From: Rhodohalobacter sp. SW132
GTDB taxonomy: Bacteria > Bacteroidota > Rhodothermia > Balneolales > Balneolaceae
Assembly: GCF_003390325.1 (NCBI RefSeq)
Contig: NZ_QUOK01000001.1
Location: forward strand, 186,001-250,000
Reading direction: 5' to 3'
DNA: 64,000 nucleotides
The translations under genes and the position numbers were made by a program. The notes beneath the pieces are model-generated. The model saw only the letters and a list, made by a program, of their open reading frames with translations. It was not told where the DNA came from and did no database searches. Below are positions 19,872-28,032 of this stretch, piece after piece (position 1 is the first letter of the stretch; each line of letters opens with the position of its first letter).

Positions 19872-20873
19872 ATGGGAATATTTAAAACCACAAAAGATAA
19901 AATAACCGAACTTCTGACAGGGCGGTGGGGCGTCGATGAAGATGACGACACCAAAATGTTTTCCCGCCAAAAAGTGCTCGGATTTGCATTTGCAATGTTG
20001 CTTTCCATCAGCCTTTGGGTGATTGTAAATATGGGGCGAGATTATAACGTAAGTATGATGATTCCCATCGAAATTGCACAAATCCCTGAAGATGTAGCTC
20101 TGAGCAGCGAAATTCCCAATCATGCAGCTGTAAGCGTAAGTGGTGAGGGCTGGAGTCTGTTTAATTTATATACAAACATTCCGACCATCTCACTCAGCGG
20201 GGATAATCAGCAGGTAAATATGTTTGAGCAGGTGAGGCAGCAGATCGGATCGGTTTCTACTGTGAGCGTGATGCAGGTTGATCCGATGTTTATTGAGATT
20301 GAAACAGAGCAGCGAATTACAAAACGAGTACCTGTTGAATCGAACATCAGCCTTTCTACCCGCTCTCAGTTCGGAATTTTGGGGTCACCCCGATTTATAC
20401 CAGACAGCGTTACCGTTACAGGCCCCGCATCGCGTGTAGAACAAATTGAGTCATGGAGCACTGAAGAATCAACGATTGCTGATGTAAGCACGAACCTTGA
20501 ACTGAATGTGGAGTTGGAATCACCGGGATCCGGCTTGACAGTAAGCCCTTCTGAAGTGCAATTACGGGCTGATATAGCCGAATTTACCGAAGCTCAGGTT
20601 CGCATTCCCGTCCGTACACGAGACCTTCCTTCAGGAGTAGCCATTACATTTTCGCCATCCTCGATACTTGTTCGGTATGATGTGCCGATTGAGCAGTATA
20701 ATGATGTGCAGGATATCCGCCCCTTTGTGGCTTTTGTAGATTACGAAAGAATCGAAGCCGACACCACGGGTCTGATTACACCACAGCTCGAAACGGTAAC
20801 GGATGAATATGATGTGCGCCTGAGAAGTTTTCAGCCAACCCGTATTTCCTATTTCAATATTCTTTCTGATTAA
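19872..20873 (+). CDS. YbbR-domain membrane-anchored protein
   Basis: About 333 residues. A short cytosolic N terminus precedes one transmembrane helix ('VLGFAFAMLLSISLWVIVNMG'). Tandem YbbR-like beta domains follow ('VSVSGEGWSLFNLYTNIPTI', 'RVPVESNISLSTRSQFGIL', 'VTVTGPASRVEQIES'). YbbR (CdaR) proteins regulate c-di-AMP cyclase in Gram-positives, but no cyclase gene is next to this one. The ATG at 19872 is preferred over the TTG nine bases upstream. It is the last gene of the recF operon and converges on ispH. Confidence 0.83.
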   Translation: MGIFKTTKDKITELLTGRWGVDEDDDTKMFSRQKVLGFAFAMLLSISLWVIVNMGRDYNVSMMIPIEIAQIPEDVALSSEIPNHAAVSVSGEGWSLFNLYTNIPTISLSGDNQQVNMFEQVRQQIGSVSTVSVMQVDPMFIEIETEQRITKRVPVESNISLSTRSQFGILGSPRFIPDSVTVTGPASRVEQIESWSTEESTIADVSTNLELNVELESPGSGLTVSPSEVQLRADIAEFTEAQVRIPVRTRDLPSGVAITFSPSSILVRYDVPIEQYNDVQDIRPFVAFVDYERIEADTTGLITPQLETVTDEYDVRLRSFQPTRISYFNILSD

Positions 20874-20884
20874 GCCCGGATATT

Positions 20885-22135
20885 TTAGGTAGCTGCTGCC
20901 ATCGTTTTCTCAAACGGTTCGATCACGTCATCCACCTCTCTTGTCTGGTCAAAGAACGAAAGTATTTTCAACAGAACCTCATCCACCAGCACATCCGGAC
21001 ATGAGGCTCCGGAAGTTAGTGCAACTCTAAGATTCTTCTTATCTGCAGGCAGCCAGTTTTTTGTCTCTTTCATCTCCTTCTCCCACTGGTCAAAATGGAG
21101 AATTGCTTCAGGTGAATCGAATTCATTTGCATCCCGCACGTGAAACGTAGGGCAATGATCCTCCAGGATTTCAACAAGATGCATCGTATTCGATGAGTTG
21201 TAACCGCCAACCACAATTGCAAGATCCGGCTTTGCATCGGCGAGGGCATACGTGGCGGACTGATTTTCGTTCGTGGCGTAACATAACGTATCTGAAGTGT
21301 CCGCAAAATGATTTTGCACGTTAGCTTCCCCAAATCGTTTTTTGGAAGCATTCTTCAAGATATTCATCACTTCCTGGGTTTCGGTAGCCAGCATGGTGGT
21401 TTGATTGATCACCCCGAAAAATTCAAGATCTTTAAGCGGGTCGAATCCTTCGGTGCTTTTGTGGCCAAAATATTTTTCAAAATCTTCAATCGGACGTTCT
21501 TCGGTCATAATTTCAGCCAGGATACGGGCCTCCTCCGGGTTCAGTACAACAACTACCGGTGAATGATCGGCACTGTGAGAGAATGTGGCCCGGGTCTCCT
21601 CGTGCCGGTGTTTCCCGTGAACCACCAGGCTATATCCCTTTTTACCGAGCTGTTTTCCACGCTTCCACACCTTCTCCACAAAGGGGCAGGTGGTGTTGTA
21701 TTGATAAGGATCGATCCCTTGCTGCTGAAGTTTTTCCTGGATATCGAGTGTCGTGCCGAAGGCGGGCACAATCACGATATCATCGGAATGGAGCGATTCG
21801 ATTGGAATTCGCTCCGTGCCATCCGTATCAAACAGAAATTTCACACCTTTTTCGAGCAGATCCTCGTTTACGGTGGGATTGTGGATCATCTCGCTGAGCA
21901 GGTAGATATTTTTATCCGGATTCTCCTCCACCGTGCGGTATGCGATATCGATAGCGTTTTCCACGCCGTAGCAGAATCCAAAATGCCGCGGGATTAACAC
22001 TGTAAGCGGACCAAAATTGAGTTCTGAAGGCTCCAGGTCTTTTTTACGCGGATCGGTAACCTTGTTCGCCTCCTTTACTTTTCGGATGATCGGTGACCGG
22101 TACATTTTCGGGATGTCGAACGACTTTCGTGCCAT
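20885..22135 (-). CDS. ispH: 4-hydroxy-3-methylbut-2-enyl diphosphate reductase
   Basis: 416 residues. It is an iron-sulfur enzyme of the MEP isoprenoid pathway that forms IPP and DMAPP. The three cluster cysteines are Cys55 ('HFGFCYGVENAI'), Cys150 ('NTTCPFVEKVW') and Cys379 ('SGASCPDVLVDEV'). The substrate loop is 'VVGGYNSSNTMHLVEI'. It is about 100 residues longer than E. coli IspH, with a 45-residue N-terminal extension and a longer middle section, as in the long-form IspH of cyanobacteria and plants. All key residues are present. Confidence 0.95.
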   Translation of the reverse strand: MARKSFDIPKMYRSPIIRKVKEANKVTDPRKKDLEPSELNFGPLTVLIPRHFGFCYGVENAIDIAYRTVEENPDKNIYLLSEMIHNPTVNEDLLEKGVKFLFDTDGTERIPIESLHSDDIVIVPAFGTTLDIQEKLQQQGIDPYQYNTTCPFVEKVWKRGKQLGKKGYSLVVHGKHRHEETRATFSHSADHSPVVVVLNPEEARILAEIMTEERPIEDFEKYFGHKSTEGFDPLKDLEFFGVINQTTMLATETQEVMNILKNASKKRFGEANVQNHFADTSDTLCYATNENQSATYALADAKPDLAIVVGGYNSSNTMHLVEILEDHCPTFHVRDANEFDSPEAILHFDQWEKEMKETKNWLPADKKNLRVALTSGASCPDVLVDEVLLKILSFFDQTREVDDVIEPFEKTMAAAT

Positions 22136-22668
22136 AAAGCTGCTGGATCATAAAATTATAATTCTGATGAACTCCCCAAAAGAGAGCTCAGCTGAACACC
22201 AAATCAATCTTAAAGATACAAAGTTCAAATCAGAAACATGATTGATCTTTTAAAGATTCGGTTCACTTATGGATTTCTGGTCAATTCCTTTGAGCGGTTT
22301 TCAGTTAGGAATTATAGAACGGGTCAATGCAGTATGATGAATGATTGACAAACGAATCATCTTGCTGTCTGTGATATTTTTACGGATGCAAATATTGCGA
22401 AGCGTATAAGCGGTTAGGAAAGATTAACGGAGATTGGCAACAGGTGCAGCGGGGCCAAATTTAATATTTTTAAGTTACTTAAATTATTAGGCTTAAGTAT
22501 CATTATAAAACATTTAAGAGCACTACTATAAAAGATTCCTAATTTTGACTATAGAGGTAAAGTTCATTACTTCTAAGGCGATTGCTTTATACGATGTATG
22601 AATAAAATAAAGTTGGCTTATACAATATATATAAAGCATCAATCGGGATAAAAAGAGAACACAGGCAA
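22136..22668. other. Intergenic region upstream of the curli-like locus
   Basis: 533 bases with no gene that I can support. It is AT-rich from about 22460 on, with several TTAAG-type motifs, including CTTAAG at 22492-22497 and TTTAAG at 22513-22518. A similar pair lies upstream of the first large curlin gene (25075-25100). It likely contains the promoters of ispH (left end) and of the LysM-CsgE gene (right end). Confidence 0.35.
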
Positions 22669-23526
22669 ATGGTACAACGTATTATCATATTTATAGTATT
22701 GGCAGTATTGCTGAACGGTTGGCATCCGGCAGGTAATGATGATGTTTCAGAGCTGGAACGGTGTAGTGATCTTGACGTTATCTACGAAGTAAAAGAGGGT
22801 GATAATCTCTATGAAATCAGCGCACATTATGGAAGCTACCTTTTTTGGGAGTCGATCTATGTGGCAAATGCAGATATACTAAACGATCCAAACCTGATTT
22901 TCCCCGGGCAGCAAATTCGGATACCATACAACATCGCGTACTATCAGCAGAATGAGCTGGCTATGAGTGATGTGCTTGAAAATCCCTTTTGTAAACTATC
23001 GGAGCTTCCTTACAGGCAGGTACAAAATCGATTTATAACACGCTATGATTTAGCATTTTTAGAGAATAAAGCTAATGCAGAACGTCATCAGGAGAAAGAA
23101 GAAGCAGAGAAAAAAGAGCAGGAGAGAATGGCAGAACTTCATGCAGAAGAACTGCAGAGAGAGACCAGGGTAAATCAAAGAGAAAGCAACCAGGAGCAGG
23201 TACAGAGAGAATCAGAGAGGCAGATGCTGATTGAGATCGACGGAATGGTGCACGACGAAACGCGTTCGAAGGTGGGCCGCGATTTCTACGATGTATTCTA
23301 TTCCCATTGGCAGTCACCGCCTGAAGCAGGCAACTTCACTATTCGGGTGGATGAACAGCCTTCACCAAACATGGGAACAACCATCATGGTAAAGGTGAAT
23401 CAAACGGAAACTTTCAAAATGAGGCTGCAGCCCCGTTATGAAATGATCCAGGAAGCCGGTAAATACGCGGTTCACCAAACATATATGCATCTGAAAAATA
23501 ACCCGCAAGGGACTTTAATCTACTAA
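22669..23526 (+). CDS. LysM-CsgE fusion, curli assembly factor-like
   Basis: 285 residues. An N-terminal hydrophobic export signal comes first, then a LysM domain (about 38-88, 'VKEGDNLYEISAHYGS' to 'LIFPGQQIRIP') that should bind peptidoglycan. A charged Glu/Gln/Arg coiled coil (about 131-188) leads to a C-terminal CsgE-like domain (about 187-285: 'IDGMVHDETRSKVGRDFYDVF', 'TIRVDEQPSPNMGTTIMVKV', 'AVHQTYMHLKN'). CsgE is the periplasmic adaptor that caps the CsgG curli pore and guides subunits to it. Here LysM and the coiled coil would tether that adaptor to the cell wall. It is the first gene of the curlin locus. The CsgE assignment is by motif similarity. Confidence 0.8.
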   Translation: MVQRIIIFIVLAVLLNGWHPAGNDDVSELERCSDLDVIYEVKEGDNLYEISAHYGSYLFWESIYVANADILNDPNLIFPGQQIRIPYNIAYYQQNELAMSDVLENPFCKLSELPYRQVQNRFITRYDLAFLENKANAERHQEKEEAEKKEQERMAELHAEELQRETRVNQRESNQEQVQRESERQMLIEIDGMVHDETRSKVGRDFYDVFYSHWQSPPEAGNFTIRVDEQPSPNMGTTIMVKVNQTETFKMRLQPRYEMIQEAGKYAVHQTYMHLKNNPQGTLIY

Positions 23527-23807
23527 AGCAAATGTACACAAGGTGTAAATGTCGCTATAGTAACAGCAGTTTATTGATGGCACTCCTGACCAGTGAGTCA
23601 TCGAATTACAGAACAGAAACCAGAACAAAACGTATGAAATCAGGCATTATGGTGTTTCCCTGGAATGGAGTACAGCGGGCGAGTTGAATAGGGTCGGTGT
23701 CAGTTAAAGGAATGATAAAGTATACGTAAGAGTGCTTCAGGTAAGATTTAGCAGTGAATTACAAAAAGAGAGAACAAATAGATAGAACTTAGGTTTCAGT
23801 AGCAAGA

Positions 23808-23836
23808 CAGGGAACGGATACGGTATCCGTTCCCTG
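23808..23836 (+). promoter_or_regulatory. Perfect 13-bp stem-loop in the leader of the first minor-curlin gene
   Basis: Arms CAGGGAACGGATA (23808-23820) and TATCCGTTCCCTG (23824-23836) pair perfectly around a 3-nt loop. No T-tract follows, so it is not a standard terminator. The Shine-Dalgarno AGGAG (23857-23861) of the next gene lies 20 nt downstream. It may stabilise or control the mRNA. Confidence 0.65.
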
Positions 23837-23856
23837 GCAGGAGAACATAAAACTTT

Positions 23857-23861
23857 AGGAG
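23857..23861 (+). promoter_or_regulatory. Ribosome binding site of minor-curlin paralogue 1
   Basis: AGGAG eight bases before the ATG at 23870, close after the 13-bp hairpin. It supports the chosen start. Confidence 0.6.
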
Positions 23862-23869
23862 TCAGACAA

Positions 23870-24430
23870 ATGAGACAATTATACATACTGTTTTTGGTAA
23901 CCCTTTTTATCACATGCAATGCCTTTGCGCAGACAGGGCAGCGGCCGGGTGAAGTATTTATCCAGCAGGCGAACTTTGATCATACGGAGGCAGCCCAACA
24001 GTTTACTAGTGATTTTACTGCACTTTTCGATATGAGTCTCGACGCCGTTGATTTGTTTGATGGCCGGACCAACACCGCATTCGTGAATTTGTATGGGAGT
24101 GATAACCAATCCAGTGTTACACAATCCGGCTGGGGAAATGTTGCCATGGTTAATATTCTGGGAGACAGGAACAGATCCGGTCTGCAGCAAAGGGGAAATA
24201 GTAATCGGTTTATCCTCAACCTGGAAGGCAGTGATGGTTTGGTTGATGGTATGCAGGCAGGAAAAAATAACTTTTTGCGAATGGACCTGATTGGAAATAC
24301 CCATAATCAAACATTCAGCCAGACCGGGGCAAATTTATCACTCCAGCTAATTGACAATGGCGGGGGCGGTGTACCCATGCAGATTGAACAGCGAGGCAAC
24401 GGCGCATCGGTCATTATCGAAAACTACTGA
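23870..24430 (+). CDS. Minor-curlin-like (CsgB-type) secreted protein, paralogue 1
   Basis: 186 residues. The signal peptide is cleaved near 'AFAQ'. A non-repeat N-terminal segment with the motif RPGEVFIQQANF comes first. About five degenerate curlin repeats follow with Q-x-G-x-x-N spacing ('VTQSGWGNVAMVNILGDRN', 'LQQRGNSNRF'), ending in 'IEQRGNGASVIIENY'. It shares its start and end motifs with the protein at 30511-31062. The curlin repeats are less regular than in the larger proteins nearby, so a nucleator or capping role like CsgB is a reasonable inference. AGGAG at 23857-23861 supports the start. Confidence 0.75.
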   Translation: MRQLYILFLVTLFITCNAFAQTGQRPGEVFIQQANFDHTEAAQQFTSDFTALFDMSLDAVDLFDGRTNTAFVNLYGSDNQSSVTQSGWGNVAMVNILGDRNRSGLQQRGNSNRFILNLEGSDGLVDGMQAGKNNFLRMDLIGNTHNQTFSQTGANLSLQLIDNGGGGVPMQIEQRGNGASVIIENY

Positions 24431-25305
24431 AGTAAATAGTTGATGTAATTTGTTGCTTCTTAATGGGGGGGCTCTCCAACATCGATCCTCGGATGAGGCC
24501 CCTGAATCATATACTAAAATCAGCACAACTCGATTTATTGATAACTCATCCGATGATCCAGCTCTCCGGAGGTATTCGGAAATCCGGGTCACTTTTCTTT
24601 TCGGTACTAACCTCTCTTCTCTGTCGAAAAGCATTTGGTTAATGAATTCCCAGAAACGTATTTGAAGGGTTCTGATCCTTTTTTGTAATTCCTTTAATAA
24701 CTCAGATTAAGAAGGCTTTGAAATACCCATCTGCCGGCTGGCTGCCCTCATTGAGATTTTTGAATACAGTCATCCACCGATTTGATTTTGCTAATCGCTG
24801 AAATTTGATTTTATAGTTGATATTAAGGTGTGTTTTGAATTCAGTTATTTTTATGTCATACATTTTATATACTATAGTTTTTAATATCATGATTAATTTC
24901 AGGCACATCTCAAAGTGATATTTTGGTTCCTGGTAAAACGGAAGGATTTGAATTAGAAACCGCACTTCTTTTCTAATTTTTGGAGCTGTCAAGCAGTTAA
25001 AAATCTATAACACACAGACGGCCATTCGTATTCGTTAGATTTTTTAATGCTCTTAAATAACTTATAAACAATAACTTAAGATTGTTATGAAAATTTTAAG
25101 GGTCAAACTATAAAGAAACGCTAATTATGATCAATGACAGCTTCTTCATTTCTTTGATGGAGCAAAGAAATCAATTGGTATGATTCTATGATGTACATAT
25201 TTAAAAATTGAATCTTTATTGATTTTCAAAAACAAATGTTACAAAGTGTCGGCAAGTTGGCTGCCGGCAAAGATTTAGAAAAACTACAGAATTCGGGATT
25301 AAACA
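24431..25305. other. 875-base gap inside the curlin locus
   Basis: No gene that I can support. The left part holds CGGATGAG (24490-24497) and CTCATCCG (24545-24552), which match an intergenic repeat at 11195-11225. A minus-strand frame of 96 codons (24702-24992) is AT-rich and has no recognisable motif. A hairpin TTTCTTTG/CAAAGAAA (25149-25156, 25163-25170) lies near the right end. CTTAAG/TTTAAG occur at 25075-25100. The right part probably carries the promoter for the main curlin genes. Confidence 0.4.
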
Positions 25306-26052
25306 ATGAAAATGTACACTCTCTCTATGCTTATCTGGCTCCTGGCAACAGCCGGGCTATTTGCCCAGGGCAATGATGCCATCATTGAGCAGGCCGGCGA
25401 TGATCATTCAGCTTCTATAGAGCAGGTTGGATCAACAAATAGTGCATTAGTTATCCAGGAAGTTGCCGGAAACGAGGCAATCATTCATCAGGAAGGATCA
25501 AACAGTGCGCAGTTGATTCAGTATGGTGTAGATAATCGCGCCGAAATCAACCAGTGGGCCGGTGGCCAGTCTGGAATTGAGGGAGCTTCTTCAGCTACAA
25601 TCGAGCAGGCGGGTGATGGAAATAACGTTGAAGTAAATCAATTTGGAAGCCATATCGCAGAGATCAGTCAGACAGGAGAAGGCAGCAATCAAATTAACCT
25701 GACACAGGCACAAGGTAATTCAACAGTTTCCTCTTTTGGTGAGGAATTCGGAAGCGGCGCTTTTGCGCTGCTGATGCAGCACGGTTTCAGCAATGAAATC
25801 ACGCTGGCGCAAAACGGCTCCCATTATGCTGAAATCACGCAGCATGGAAGCTATAACACTGCAGCTGTTACGCAGGATGGACTGGATCTCGGCAACTTTG
25901 CCGAAATCGAGCAGGATGGCATACAGAACAGCGCTTTAATTGAGCAGTTTGGCGCAGACAATGCCGCCATCATCCGACAATACGGTAACGGGCACTCCGC
26001 CCGCCTGGAGCAATACGGCAACGGCAATCGGGCCATCATTACTCAACAATAA
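25306..26052 (+). CDS. Curlin-repeat major amyloid-like subunit 1
   Basis: 248 residues. The signal peptide is cleaved near 'GLFAQG'. The rest is almost entirely curlin repeats, about eleven units of 18-23 residues with the CsgA-type pattern of Gln, Gly and Asn at fixed spacing ('IEQAGDDHSASIEQVG', 'IEQFGADNAAIIRQYGNGH', 'LEQYGNGNRAIITQQ'). Such repeats stack as beta-solenoids and polymerise into extracellular fibres in the curli system. The last repeats are the most regular. The mature chain has few charged residues and is rich in Ala, Ile, Gln and Asn. Confidence 0.85.
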   Translation: MKMYTLSMLIWLLATAGLFAQGNDAIIEQAGDDHSASIEQVGSTNSALVIQEVAGNEAIIHQEGSNSAQLIQYGVDNRAEINQWAGGQSGIEGASSATIEQAGDGNNVEVNQFGSHIAEISQTGEGSNQINLTQAQGNSTVSSFGEEFGSGAFALLMQHGFSNEITLAQNGSHYAEITQHGSYNTAAVTQDGLDLGNFAEIEQDGIQNSALIEQFGADNAAIIRQYGNGHSARLEQYGNGNRAIITQQ

Positions 26053-26064
26053 TGCAAATTTACA

Positions 26065-26082
26065 CTGAACCGAGAGGTTCAG
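26065..26082 (+). promoter_or_regulatory. Intercistronic stem-loop after curlin 1
   Basis: Perfect stem CTGAACC (26065-26071) and GGTTCAG (26076-26082) with the GNRA-type loop GAGA, 13 nt after the stop codon. It is followed by CTCAAATTA. No T-tract. It is one of a family of hairpins in this locus. Confidence 0.6.
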
Positions 26083-26129
26083 CTCAAATTAACAAACAAC
26101 AAATCGTACATAACAAAACACAGAGAACT

Positions 26130-26948
26130 ATGAAAACAATAAGCACATTTACACTCGCACTGTTCTTCGCAGCAGGAACCGCATTCGCACAAAGCAATGA
26201 TGCAACAGTTGATCAGGAAGGAAATAGCAACGATGCAACAATTGAACAGACCGGAAGCGGACAAGTTTCTGCCATCGATCAATCAGGATCTTCAAATACT
26301 GCATCATCTGTTCAGAATAGTACAAGCAACAGCAGTGAAATAAGTATAACACAAGTTGGCTTTTATAATACTGCTTCAGCTGACCATTCAGGTAGCGGAG
26401 AAATTACTCAGTATCAGGCTGGCCTGAATAACAGTGCAGTAGCGCGGGCTACATCTTCATCTGATGTAGAGCAGACTCAAATTGGATCCGGTAATGAGGC
26501 GTTAATTGCGGAAACAGGTTCCCGATTAAATCAAAATAGTTCAGTGGAGCAATATCAAGTGGGTTTTAACAACGAAGCTTCTCTGTCTATCTGGAGTGGG
26601 AATGGCCGTCATCTGGATATTGAACAAATTCAGGTTGGTAGCGGAAATGTAAGTGACATTTCAGATGTAAGCCATTCAAATGTACTTAGTACGAGACAGT
26701 ATGGGTTGAATAACAGTGCAACACTCGAAAGAGGAAGCAGTGCTTTTACCGGGCATACAGTTGACGTTCTTCAGCTTGGTGATGGCAACAGCGCAACATT
26801 TACAAGTAACGGACAACACAATAGTTACGCCGGAATTGAGCAGTTTGGACTCAGTAATATGGCTTCAATTGCACACGGCAGCGGAGATTTCGCAACTATT
26901 TCACAAGAAGGCTACAGCAACTCAGCTACAATCACACAAGGAAACTAA
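26130..26948 (+). CDS. Curlin-repeat amyloid-like subunit 2
   Basis: 272 residues from the ATG at 26130. The frame is open upstream, but the signal peptide 'MKTISTFTLALFFAAGTAFAQ' begins here. The mature part is curlin repeats rich in Ser, Asn, Gln and Gly ('IEQTGSGQVSAIDQSGSSNTAS', 'QIGSGNEALI', 'IEQFGLSNMASIAHG') with somewhat longer units than subunit 1. The signal-peptide coding sequence and part of the leader are nearly identical to those of subunit 3, so the two arose by duplication. It is predicted to be a secreted fibre subunit. Confidence 0.85.
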   Translation: MKTISTFTLALFFAAGTAFAQSNDATVDQEGNSNDATIEQTGSGQVSAIDQSGSSNTASSVQNSTSNSSEISITQVGFYNTASADHSGSGEITQYQAGLNNSAVARATSSSDVEQTQIGSGNEALIAETGSRLNQNSSVEQYQVGFNNEASLSIWSGNGRHLDIEQIQVGSGNVSDISDVSHSNVLSTRQYGLNNSATLERGSSAFTGHTVDVLQLGDGNSATFTSNGQHNSYAGIEQFGLSNMASIAHGSGDFATISQEGYSNSATITQGN

Positions 26949-26966
26949 ATCCTTTTGATGTCCGGA

Positions 26967-26989
26967 CGCCCGGTTCTAATTGCCGGGCG
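26967..26989 (+). promoter_or_regulatory. Intercistronic stem-loop after curlin 2
   Basis: Perfect 7-bp stem CGCCCGG (26967-26973) and CCGGGCG (26983-26989), 9-nt loop, 19 nt after the stop codon. No T-tract. Flanking bases TTTTGATGTC are shared with the hairpin after curlin 3. Confidence 0.65.
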
Positions 26990-27079
26990 GCTGAGACTCA
27001 AACGCCAGTATAAAAACAAGAAAAGTACCAGTTACATATCATAAATCAACAAATCGTACAACTCAAAACAAAAAGAATC

Positions 27080-27922
27080 ATGAAAACAATAAGCACATTT
27101 ACACTCGCACTGTTCTTCGCAGCAGGAACAGCATTCGCACAAAGTAATGACGCTTCAATTTCTCAAGTCGGCTCAGATAATGATGCTGATGTAACTCAGA
27201 CAGGCACTCATGAGGCGTCCGTTACACAAATTGGAGATTACAATAGCGCAACAGCTCTTCAGGTAGGAGCCGATACTGAAAGTTCTGTAACGCAAACCCA
27301 AACCGGAAATGAGAACAGTGCAACAGCATTGTACCTCGGACGATCGGGTGACTGGGATGGACGAAGCGGAGTCATAACCCAGATTCAAACTGGTGACAAT
27401 AATACCGCTTATGCTGTTGGCCGTGAAGGAGCAAATCTTAGCCAGGAACAGATCGGTAATTATAACCATGCCCAGATAGGCGACCCTACAGGCGAAAGCG
27501 GCAACCCAAATGGTATTCGACGAGTTATGAACGTCGACCAATATCAGGAAGGTGACTTCAATACAGCTTATGTAGAGCCTGGATTCAGATTCATCCGTGA
27601 TGGTGTTATCAATCAATCACAAATTGGTGATGGCAACCTCGCAGAAGCACTTGGCCTGACAAATGCAGCCCGAATTAATCAGTCACAGGTTGGTGATGAT
27701 AACATTTCTATTGTTGAGCAGGGAAATAGCAATTTTCATGCAAACACAACGCAAGAAGGCGATTTCAATGAAGCGTACATCATAACTGGCGGCCATTCAT
27801 TTAATGAAATCAGTCAGTTCGGTGATTCTAACTTCGGCTCAATTGAAACATCCAGCCACAGCAGTGGAGTGATTTCGCAAGATGGTGATTTCAACACAGC
27901 TACAATCACACAAAGTAACTAA
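27080..27922 (+). CDS. Curlin-repeat amyloid-like subunit 3
   Basis: 280 residues with the same 21-residue signal peptide as subunit 2. The curlin repeats are of two types: short regular ones ('ISQVGSDNDADVTQTGTHEASVT') and longer ones ('QSQIGDGNLAEALGLTNAARI', 'QSQVGDDNISIVEQGNSN'). The chain ends 'ISQDGDFNTATITQSN'. It is predicted to be a secreted amyloid subunit. It shares leader bases CAACAAATCGTACA (27047-27060) with subunit 2 (26097-26110). Confidence 0.85.
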   Translation: MKTISTFTLALFFAAGTAFAQSNDASISQVGSDNDADVTQTGTHEASVTQIGDYNSATALQVGADTESSVTQTQTGNENSATALYLGRSGDWDGRSGVITQIQTGDNNTAYAVGREGANLSQEQIGNYNHAQIGDPTGESGNPNGIRRVMNVDQYQEGDFNTAYVEPGFRFIRDGVINQSQIGDGNLAEALGLTNAARINQSQVGDDNISIVEQGNSNFHANTTQEGDFNEAYIITGGHSFNEISQFGDSNFGSIETSSHSSGVISQDGDFNTATITQSN

Positions 27923-27937
27923 ATCTTTTGATGTCAG

Positions 27938-27964
27938 GGCGCCTGGTTCAAATTACCGGGCGCC
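27938..27964 (+). promoter_or_regulatory. Intercistronic stem-loop after curlin 3
   Basis: 10-bp stem GGCGCCTGGT (27938-27947) and ACCGGGCGCC (27955-27964) with one G-U pair and a 7-nt loop, 15 nt after the stop codon. The bases before it and the CTCAAATTA after it repeat those of neighbouring hairpins. Confidence 0.65.
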
Positions 27965-28032
27965 ATTGGCTCAAATTACACAGAACAACAAGAGAAGTAC
28001 CTAAAACAAAAAAACGACTACAGAGGTTAATT

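Noticed and set aside
19863-20873. YbbR gene as evidence of a c-di-AMP cyclase operon
   Set aside because: No DisA/CdaA-type cyclase gene is adjacent. The genes beside it are recF, DUF721 and the convergent ispH, so the link is not supported here.
24702-24992. 96-codon minus-strand frame in the curlin-locus gap
   Set aside because: AT-rich, Lys/Ile/Phe-biased, no recognisable motif and antisense to the surrounding operon. It might be a decayed gene, but I cannot support it.
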